Positions 61,132-64,000 of a stretch of 64,000 nt of DNA are shown here, piece after piece (the stretch's first letter is position 1; every line of letters starts with the position of its first letter). Under the pieces are notes generated by a model. That model saw only the letters and a list, made by a program, of their open reading frames with translations. It was not told where the DNA came from and made no database searches. The position numbers and the translations under genes were made by a program. The DNA is from Micropterus salmoides. Its lineage: Eukaryota; Chordata; Actinopteri; Centrarchiformes; Centrarchidae. Location: NCBI RefSeq assembly GCF_014851395.1, contig NW_024043372.1, forward strand, positions 9,747,490 through 9,811,489, in the 5' to 3' direction.

Positions 61132-63075
61132 GGTTCAGGTTGTGGCTTCGCTCTGTGTTCAAACTGAAATTTGACTAGTAATATGTAGCCAGTTTGAGAG
61201 AGGGAGTGGGACTGACCTCCCAAGTGAAAGGTGAAATAATACAAGCAGTTTGGCTTTAGTGAGTACAAGGCCAGTGATAGAGGATAATGACAGTTTGATC
61301 AAACGCTGTATAATTAACAACACTGTTTGTAGACCGCTTGCAATGCAGCTCCTGCAATTTATGTTAACAGCTCTACCCACGCTATGGGTCTATGTGAACA
61401 CTGATTAATAGCGTGCTCACACCAGTATTTATGTCACTGTAGACACCAATCAATTGATCTCAAAACAGTCGCAGTGAACGGCATAGATATTTGTGGAGGC
61501 GAAGTAGATCTACACAGAACCTTCACGACAAGTTCTGTTGGAGAACTTTGAAACGCTAATTTGCACTGCATTTCTTTTTCACTGAAATAAATATAAAAAT
61601 GATGATAATGTGTGTTTGTTTACTTTTAAACAAACATGTCCCCCTTAAGTCTGGAGCATATGATGTGTAGGCTGGGGCATCTCTGCAGCACCACAATGCT
61701 TTATTATTTATTACTTGTGGTAAATATTTATGAAATTTTGATATTTTATGAGCGTGTAACTCACTGATTATTCCCATCCTAAATTGTTATATGGTTTATG
61801 TTATATGTTTTATTGTCTGCAATCTTGTTAATTGTACTGCTGCCTGTCTTGGCCAGGACGCTCTTGGAAAAGAGATTTTTAATCTCAATGAGTTTCTTTC
61901 TGGTTAAATAAAAGGTAAAATTAAAAAAACAAATTTACAAAATAGTATGTTGTGACACATTTTACCTTTATCAGATAACTTCAGATCCTGTGATTTCAAT
62001 AATATTTCAATTTAATTGTTCAGCCCTAAAGAGTATTTTTGAGGTTAGACAGACAGATGCAAAGAGAGTTACCTCTATCTGCAGCAGTGATTTGAAAACT
62101 GACAGGTCGAAGGGGAGACTGCTCTCCTGGATGTTACTGGTTCCTACTGGACCTCTGGTCCCACACACCTAACCAGAGGAGACAAAACAGGTGAGAACAT
62201 TCACCACCTCTGTTTCTAAAAGCAAAGTCAGGACACAGCGCTAAACTGTACAATAGTTAAATAAAGAGGCGTGTGACCTTGAGGTATCGCAGTCTGCAGG
62301 TGAAGTCAAGGATGTGTCCCAGGTCGGTCTTGGCGTCTCCATTAAAGCAGGTTGGTTTGGCTAGACGTAGCTGCTGTGAGACGGAGTAAAGCTGCAGAGG
62401 ACAAAGAGAAAACACCTCCCCAGCCTGCAGCAACTGCTCACCTACAACACACAAACATACAGAGGTCTGATACTGTACAAGATTTCATGAGAACAATTAA
62501 CATTTTTGTAGGCTTGTCAGTTTACGGTTTACAGCTGTTGTTTCACAGGGAAACATCTACAAACCAGATGTTGACAATACCTGCAACATTCAGCGATGTG
62601 ATATAGCACATTTACATCCTTATGATTATTCCAGTTAATTAAAGCTGAGGTAGGCAACCTGTTTCAGAAGCATTATTTGTTATTGCTGAAATTCTTTCAT
62701 CCCGACAGAAATCAATAAATCAAAATCTCTGACACAAAAATTGAAAAGAAATCTGGTATCTGTGGTTGTCATACGGCTGTAGTAAGCATGGCCTATCATT
62801 TAATTCAGTCATACTCACTGCGCATGAAAATGTGTTTTGAGGGAGTGGCTTTGGAGGGAGGGTGTGTGTGTTGGTTACCCCAGATTTAATGTGTATCATC
62901 CCTGATTAATAAAGTGTCGTAGATTAAGAGGCCTGACAGCTATAAGTAATAATTACAGACAGAAAGCCTCTGCAGCTACACAGTTGTAGAAACACTAGAT
63001 GAGAAAAGGTCAGATAGGAAGCCAACCTTTATGGAACAACTCCTCAGCCAGTGCTGCTGTGATGCCGTTGATCTC
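32558..63075 (-). CDS. nisch: Nischarin, from after the PX domain to the stop codon (5' end off the right edge)
   Basis: Twenty-five minus-strand exons join in consistent phase to 4212 nt (about 1403 codons plus stop). Human nischarin has 1504 residues including the N-terminal PX domain, so only about 120 residues are missing at the 5' end. The order is: post-PX helix, leucine-rich repeats, a Ser/Pro-rich low-complexity stretch, Glu-rich acidic segments (exons 13-14), then the long conserved C-terminal region ending RQWEALCSRELPVELTG. Nischarin binds the integrin alpha5 tail and inhibits PAK/LIMK/Rac-driven migration; it is also known as the imidazoline I1 candidate IRAS, and its PX domain targets endosomes. 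It lies upstream of stab1 in the same direction, as in human. Weak points are the exon 12-13 and 17-19 joins, where alternative boundaries are possible. Confidence 0.92.
32984..33018. repeat. (TG)n microsatellite
   Basis: About 16 TG dinucleotides in the last nisch intron. Confidence 0.9.
33600..33795 (-). mobile_element. tRNA-derived SINE (minus strand)
   Basis: On the minus strand the pol III B box reads GGTTCAAGTCC and a tRNA-like start GCACTAGTTAGGTCACC precedes it. The tail contains ctttattaagata and gagagaggggggacgacatg, common fish SINE text. Confidence 0.6.
34205..34610. mobile_element. Fish MITE-like repeat A, copy 1
   Basis: Contains ggggttgtaccagaacaggt, tttcaaaaaacaccatattt and gttgggagttgcacatgcgc, repeated in the same orientation at 55703-55985. 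The ends and family are uncertain. Confidence 0.6.
35651..36120. repeat. 158/159-bp tandem duplication, about 2.9 copies
   Basis: Units start at 35651, 35809 and 35968 with aacaggttac. The first two differ by about one base over 158; the third is diverged and shortened. Each unit contains taacgttacagttttattta and gcggccattagttgtagac. Confidence 0.9.
36827..37017 (-). CDS. nisch: nisch exon: RTLILTSTDVFLLDEDYVSYPLPDF
   Basis: A Ser/Pro-rich start is followed by RTLILTSTDVFLLDEDYVSY then PLPDFAKEPPS (human KTLLLTSSEIFLLDEDCVHYPLPEFAKEPPQ). Phase 0 in, 2 out. Confidence 0.94.
37025..37451 (-). other. nisch intron
   Basis: Holds a short (TAA)n run at about 37028-37051; nothing else was recognised. 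Confidence 0.5.
37452..37624 (-). CDS. nisch: nisch exon: MxNYELxHSSxVKFxYPSEEE
   Basis: Encodes KMQNYELVHSSMVKFIYPSE then EEMGDLTFIVAERK (human [31 protein letters not shown]). Phase 1 in; donor CAG|gtaaga, phase 0 out. Confidence 0.95.
38015..38185. mobile_element. hAT-end fragment
   Basis: The text ttctcaaactttttcacatc aaggacccct resembles the end of hAT/Charlie-like elements common in vertebrates. Only one end is seen. Confidence 0.4.
38205..39300 (+). mobile_element. Degenerate LINE (reverse transcriptase relic) in a nisch intron
   Basis: The + strand frame from 38211 has ACLALFIDLTNAF, NKGVPQGSILRPLFLLIYI and CADDTILYSS (YADD box as CADD), then a stop near 38524. A second frame from 38546 has DTYKYLGIWLDKDLNFKHHI. 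Text is missing between motif A and GVPQGS, so the copy has a deletion as well as frameshifts. The 3' end, cctggtaaaataaaggttaa preceded by agagattaaaaatctcaatg, recurs at 61850-61930. It lies antisense to nisch. Confidence 0.8.
39498..39659 (-). CDS. nisch: nisch exon: VxCLxRDSY ... PEPSDQDFYSQF
   Basis: Encodes VCCLSRDSYGTSIFLRELMS then PPPEPSDQDFYSQFTSTNT (human VTCLTRDSYLTHCFLQHLM and SPEPVDKDFYSEF). Phase 1 in and out. Confidence 0.94.
39801..39920 (-). CDS. nisch: nisch exon: LSVNVGLFDQYFRVVG
   Basis: Encodes VRLCCCLSIRLSELLSVNVG then LFDQYFRVV (human LKLSDLQSVNVGLFDQHFRLTG). Phase 1 in and out; donor G|gtcagt. Confidence 0.94.
40463..40613 (-). CDS. nisch: nisch exon: VLWLSVVLYKSPxxELTCCLLLSTDTIYF
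   Basis: Encodes SEAEEVRQVLWLSVVLYKSP then ELTCCLLLSTDTIYFLLEDS (human ELRHLMWSSVVFYQTP and EVTACVLLSTKAVYFVLHD). Phase 0 in, 1 out. Confidence 0.93.
40834..41127. mobile_element. MITE with TAGGGCTGG / CCAGCCCTA ends
   Basis: The best-preserved member of the family in the window: it starts tagggctgg, ends ccagccct(a) inverted, and has an AT-rich interior. It lies in the nisch intron between exons 40463-40613 and 41299-41437. Confidence 0.55.
41299..41437 (-). CDS. nisch: nisch exon: PALKLLAGLGEQQLLAFF
   Basis: Encodes VEENQPSPHLTPGLSPALKL then LAGLGEQQLLAFFRRYIAV, aligned with human PSLRHVASLRGSAIIELFHSSIA. Acceptor ctcttcag| (phase 2) or ctccag| further in (phase 0); donor GTG|gtagga. Confidence 0.85.
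41438..43166 (-). other. nisch intron
   Basis: Contains hAT-like remnants: text ending ggtgcatccctac near 42850, and a block at 42850-42935 (gtggacaaactatgtaatgg) repeated at 50885-50965. No exon was seen. Confidence 0.45.
42850..42935. repeat. Dispersed repeat shared with 50885-50965
   Basis: gtggacaaactatgtaatgg is followed by a gaxxxxactgtttctaxat pattern in both copies, in the same orientation. Confidence 0.5.
43167..43230 (-). CDS. nisch: nisch exon (frame uncertain)
   Basis: A 64-nt stretch between a strong acceptor (gttctcag|) and donor (CAG|gtagac). With the preferred donor upstream it reads in phase 1 to 2 (GCYRSRDQCC...). An alternative set of sites gives IQRPVLLYQFQEITQHQQ, which looks more protein-like. 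Both keep the following exon in frame. Confidence 0.55.
43353..43537 (-). CDS. nisch: nisch exon: HTVELLLGGQRLLLIFPL region
   Basis: Encodes RSHTVELLLGGQRLLLIFPL then RRASLEGLKMVALPWP (human HVLELLVGYRFVTAIFVLP and LRASLQDLKTVVI). The acceptor gtccag| is clear. The donor chosen is GAAG|gtgaag (phase 1); a second possible donor ATG|gttgcc would end the exon at 43408. Confidence 0.82.
44261..44700 (-). CDS. nisch: nisch exon: large central C-terminal exon
   Basis: A 440-nt exon encodes LLFLTHRHLWVLKMDFRELA and RLVRVPLGSVVLHPRESASE (human LLLTPQHLNVIKADFN and KLSRVPLSTVLLDPTRS). A serine run (ISSSSSSAP) is present. Phase 0 in, 2 out. Confidence 0.9.
44971..45182 (-). CDS. nisch: nisch exon: LSSLxVDLLLPYSQL region
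   Basis: Encodes VKEVLSSLQVDLLLPYSQLL then CLAFGHQGDPTRWYIFSEAK, aligned with human HILSSLRFVFCFPHGDL ... NTLFIISDAANLHE. Phase 1 in, 0 out. Confidence 0.88.
46017..46324 (-). CDS. nisch: nisch exon: acidic run and CLVLTD motif
   Basis: Encodes SPGSRDGYFEMGLDDSVEES, an E-rich tract, RVNRVLWCYCLQVKEEVEQK and DVCLVLTDRLLGLL. Human has RYFEMG, a longer acidic run, ILKVLWCFLIHVQG and CLVLTDFGIAVFE in the same order. Phase 2 in, 1 out. Confidence 0.92.
46485..47215. repeat. Degenerate ~35-45-bp minisatellite filling a nisch intron
   Basis: Phrases such as agaaaccagtgggaatcct, gaatttttaggaatct, ggggatctcag and ggaatcccacaaac recur about every 35-45 bases with many changes, from the exon at 46017-46324 almost to the exon at 47227-47502. 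It is likely an old tandem array. Confidence 0.65.
47227..47502 (-). CDS. nisch: nisch exon: NKDFITQL and charged segment
   Basis: Encodes SSSNKDFITQLCHCLSSTLK (human NQDFIQRLSTLIRQAIERQ), then a Lys/Glu-rich run to VERTEVGSP. The acceptor ctctctctcctgcag| is strong; phase 2 in and out. Confidence 0.82.
47753..47806 (-). CDS. nisch: Possible alternative nisch exon
   Basis: A 54-nt open stretch (DLQEVKMEAGVVQYVQLE) has a good acceptor (gctaacag|) and donor GAG|gtacag. In the phase set by the flanking exons it would contain a stop, so it is either not an exon or belongs to another isoform. Confidence 0.25.
48030..48135 (-). mobile_element. tRNA-derived SINE fragment (minus strand)
   Basis: The complement contains CGTCACCGGTTCGATTAC, a B-box-like motif, upstream of catgtctttcccctctctct, as in the SINE at 33600-33795. 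Confidence 0.4.
48632..48732 (-). CDS. nisch: nisch exon (probable): Ser/Thr-rich linker
   Basis: Encodes VQQPAVSLSEHAQCGASASL then a Thr-rich tail. The acceptor is tctgcag| and the donor CTG|gtcagt. Its 101 nt give exactly the phase 2 needed by the next exon. No human counterpart is recognised. Confidence 0.55.
49129..49475. mobile_element. MITE with TAGGGCTGA / TTCAGCCCTA ends
   Basis: The ends tagggctgaaca and cgttcagcccta are inverted. The interior is AT-rich with caatat/atattg words. It lies in a nisch intron. Confidence 0.5.
49880..49998 (-). CDS. nisch: nisch exon: Pro-rich linker
   Basis: Encodes VTSTEEAAVPPTVLPPVDAA then THLLSAEMAQ. It enters in phase 1 and leaves in phase 0, with a strong acceptor (gttgcag|) and donor (CAG|gtgaga). 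Sequence is not conserved with human; support is splice sites, phase and position. Confidence 0.65.
49999..53455 (-). other. Large nisch intron (3.5 kb)
   Basis: AT-rich, with the dispersed repeats at 50885-50965 and 52015-52110. No exon was recognised; human sequence suggests none is needed here. Confidence 0.5.
53456..53633 (-). CDS. nisch: nisch exon: Ser/Pro-rich low-complexity segment
   Basis: Opens with ISEETRLSVAAPPHLSPSSP and contains a run of about eleven serines. Human has a shorter Ser/Pro/Ala segment at the same point. The acceptor tttcgtcag| follows a long pyrimidine tract and the donor is CAAG|gtaatc (phase 1). The gene strand is almost pure pyrimidine over most of the exon. 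Confidence 0.8.
53634..55535 (-). other. nisch intron (1.9 kb)
   Basis: No exon or named repeat was recognised. Confidence 0.5.
55536..55649 (-). CDS. nisch: nisch exon: [23 protein letters not shown]
   Basis: Thirty-eight codons include [20 protein letters not shown], identical over that stretch to remembered human nischarin. Acceptor gtcag|, donor AAG|gtacgc. Confidence 0.95.
55703..55985. mobile_element. Fish MITE-like repeat A, copy 2 (truncated by repeat B)
   Basis: Shares ggggttgtaccagaacaggt, gttgggagttgcacatgcgc and aaggactact(a)gccaatcag with 34205-34610. The match ends at ggctttggttg, where the other repeat begins. Confidence 0.6.
55990..56505. mobile_element. Copy of the 23171-23800 hAT-like element (right end missing)
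   Basis: Matches 23195-23625 in order and orientation, e.g. atctatgattgacaagtcgt and tgttcgctagacgaaattgt. The right third (the cgtcacgatgactacgtcca end) is absent. Confidence 0.65.
56620..56748 (-). CDS. nisch: nisch exon: LRR cap
   Basis: Encodes LEEIRNIGSLPCLEKLNLSS then IIPDYRTKVLAQFGDRAAE (human IIPDYRTKVLAQFGERASEV). Acceptor gccag|, donor GAG|gtacac. Confidence 0.95.
57219..57404 (-). CDS. nisch: nisch exon: leucine-rich repeats
   Basis: Sixty-two codons encode HLYNLVHVDLAYNSLRVLEA, TRLGNIKTLSLAGNQLDQL and LYSLVNLDLSHNQLAQ, nearly three LRRs. Phase 0 on both sides. Confidence 0.95.
58405..58473 (-). CDS. nisch: nisch exon: leucine-rich repeat
   Basis: Twenty-three codons encode KLIPKVEFLDLSYNQLSTVE then NLQ, one LRR unit (human KLIPKIEFLDLSHNGLLVVDNLQ). 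Phase 0 on both sides. Confidence 0.93.
59231..59392 (-). CDS. nisch: nisch exon: LVPEASEF and first LRR
   Basis: Encodes SILVPEASEFSQWEAEGAEG then PVTAVIPTWRNLTTLDMSHN, matching human VLVPEASEFDEWEPEG and VTAVIPTWQALTTLDLSHN. Fifty-four codons; donor GTG|gtgaga. Confidence 0.93.
59508..60175 (+). mobile_element. Penelope-like element remnant (GIY-YIG part) with inverted ends
   Basis: The + strand encodes ETKQLLHKRMAQHRRVNPST and, after a frame change, LKEAIYTRIETI, both typical of the GIY-YIG endonuclease end of fish Penelope-like elements. The GIY/YIG residues themselves are not readable (the equivalent site reads CYWETKQ). About 46 bases at 59508-59554 (caactggacttggttgacga) return inverted at 60130-60175. 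gatgagaggcgaaacgtctt near the right end is also family text. The reverse transcriptase is missing, and the element lies antisense in a nisch intron. Confidence 0.75.
60218..60313 (-). CDS. nisch: nisch exon: LATLS segment before the LRRs
   Basis: Encodes ISECSSEQIQGLSSLRSSLA then TLSIHYSTETMM (human ISHCDAKHIRGLVASKPTLATLSVRF). Thirty-two codons, phase 0 on both sides. A Penelope-like element begins 42 bases beyond its donor. Confidence 0.88.
61091..61128. repeat. (CA)n microsatellite
   Basis: About 19 CA dinucleotides in a nisch intron. Confidence 0.95.
61840..61932 (+). mobile_element. LINE 3' tail fragment
   Basis: cttggccaggacgctcttgg, agagatttttaatctcaatg and ctggttaaataaaaggtaaa match the 3' end of the LINE at 38205-39300. 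The reverse transcriptase part is absent. Confidence 0.65.
62073..62168 (-). CDS. nisch: nisch exon: GTSNIQE segment
   Basis: Thirty-two codons encode VCGTRGPVGTSNIQESSLPF then DLSVFKSLLQIE (human GTSNIQEQLLPFDLSIFKSL). Acceptor gttag|, donor GAG|gtaact. Confidence 0.92.
62278..62441 (-). CDS. nisch: nisch exon: GEQLL...LKYLKV region
   Basis: Encodes GEQLLQAGEVFSLCPLQLYS then GDAKTDLGHILDFTCRLRYL, nearly the human text. The donor is AAG|gtcaca, weak after GT, but the next exon restores VxGTxGPxGTSNIQE in frame. Confidence 0.92.
62643..62885. mobile_element. piggyBac-like MITE, second copy
   Basis: It starts AGCTGAGGTAGGCAACC and ends TTACCCCAGAT (inverted, diverged), between TTAA at 62639-62642 and TTAA at 62886-62889. 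The interior shares atctgtggttg-type text with 25104-25327. Confidence 0.6.
63027..63075 (-). CDS. nisch: nisch exon: post-PX segment
   Basis: Encodes EINGITAALAEELFHK, matching human EINGITAALAEELFEKG just after the PX domain. Acceptor ttcag|, donor AAAG|gttggc; leaves in phase 1. Confidence 0.88.
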
Positions 63076-64000
63076 CTGAATGACACAAAGAAAAACTGGA
63101 TTCACTAAGGATGATTTAACTACAAGAGTCTACAAGCTTAACTGTTACTATTATTATTTATTCACTGCTTAGCAGACAGCTCGTCATGGTTTCAACTCTC
63201 ATCCAATATTAACAAATAAAACCTCTAACTCTGTTTGAAAAACCATGCCAGCTAGTTGATAATTAACAGGACAATTATAGCTGGATAACATCACGTTTTT
63301 CATTGTTTTCACCACCGTTACTTTATACAGTAGATATACAGCATTAATGCAGCTGAAAAATAAACAATTACAACAATTTTGTGTGGTCATTTAACCTCGT
63401 CTGTCACAGTCACATATTTAGCATCTCACATCACATGAGAAGGTTTTTGGCTGTTTACTCTGCTGTCCTGAGGACTCAGACAACAGTCCGACAACAGAGA
63501 CAACAGTGGTGTGTTGTTGTACTAATATCATCATCATATGATCACAGTCACTGACATGACAAAGCCTTTAAATACTGCTAACACTGGCCTAGAGCAGCGC
63601 TACTCAACCTGGAAAATAATCACCATTTACTGGACAGAAAGACAAAACCTTTTTATTACTATAAACACGTCATTGTTCTCTCATTACATTTTATCCTTTG
63701 ATGTACCAAACTGTTTTTTGAGAACTAGAACTAAAAAAAAAACAAAGATATAGATGTTGAGATATAAACTGAGGCAATTGAAGTTAGAACGCTTCTGATC
63801 TGGTTTTAGTGTAGTAAAGGTTGTGTCACAGCATTTAGCAAAGAGTGCAGCCATTGACACAAAAAAATCACAACTTCCTACTTCTTCTTTTTTTTTTCCT
63901 AATCAGCAGTCCAAAAGGTTGGTGATGGTGCAGTGGATAAGACACATGCCTTTGGTGTGAGGGACCCAGGTTCAATTCCCTACTGTGACACATCCACAAA
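63076..64000 (-). other. nisch intron up to the window edge
   Basis: No PX-domain exon was found here, so those exons lie beyond 64000. A SINE occupies about 63921-63990. Confidence 0.55.
63921..63990 (+). mobile_element. tRNA-derived SINE head
   Basis: An A-box-like tggtgcagtggataagac and a B-box ggttcaattccc lie about 33 bases apart, as in a tRNA-derived pol III promoter. No clover-leaf with an intact acceptor stem was seen. Confidence 0.55.

Noticed and set aside
63921..63990. Possible tRNA gene
   Set aside because: A and B boxes are present but no complete clover-leaf or acceptor stem was seen, so a SINE head is more likely.

Overview
The window looks like a stretch of teleost (probably percomorph) nuclear genome. 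The genes are vertebrate and intron-rich. The spaces between exons carry fish-type LINE-2/Rex-like retroelement pieces, a Penelope-like element, hAT- and piggyBac-like MITEs, tRNA-derived SINEs and long CA microsatellites. No prokaryotic or organellar sequence, CRISPR array or rRNA gene was seen.

Three protein genes are supported. (1) At 1414-2826 (+) lies an intact TRIM-family E3 ligase (RING, B-box, coiled coil, PRY/SPRY) whose coding sequence is one exon. (2) On the minus strand, from 19659 down to 5312 and then off the left edge, are the first twelve coding exons of stabilin-1 (stab1). They hold the signal peptide, the first EGF-like cluster and the start of the first FAS1 domain. (3) On the minus strand, from 63075 down to the stop at 32558, are 25 exons of nischarin (nisch). 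They run from just after the PX domain to the C-terminus and total about 1403 codons in register; the PX exons lie off the right edge. The nisch-stab1 order and shared orientation match the human 3p21 arrangement (from memory of the human map). The TRIM gene sits opposite stab1, to the left of its last visible exon, so it is probably nested in a stab1 intron.

Layout: 1-5311, TRIM gene and old repeats; 5312-19659, stab1 exons with introns holding a degenerate TCTAGTTC-type minisatellite, a CA tract that begins at a 5' splice site, a truncated LINE and a promoter-like patch; 19660-32557, gene-poor spacer with nested transposons and an L2 LINE; 32558-63075, nisch, whose introns hold a LINE, a tandem duplication, a degenerate ~40-bp minisatellite, MITEs and a Penelope-like element with inverted ends; 63076-64000, intron with a SINE.

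Nischarin is an endosomal/cytosolic scaffold (integrin alpha5, PAK/LIMK, Rac) and stabilin-1 is a scavenger receptor of macrophages and sinusoidal endothelium. No shared pathway is implied by their adjacency. I found no convincing undescribed system. The most notable things are structural: the nested TRIM gene, the splice site joined to a CA tract, two intron-restricted minisatellites and several transposon insertions with readable target-site duplications. Exon limits were set by eye from splice sites, reading phase and similarity to remembered human proteins; no alignment was run.
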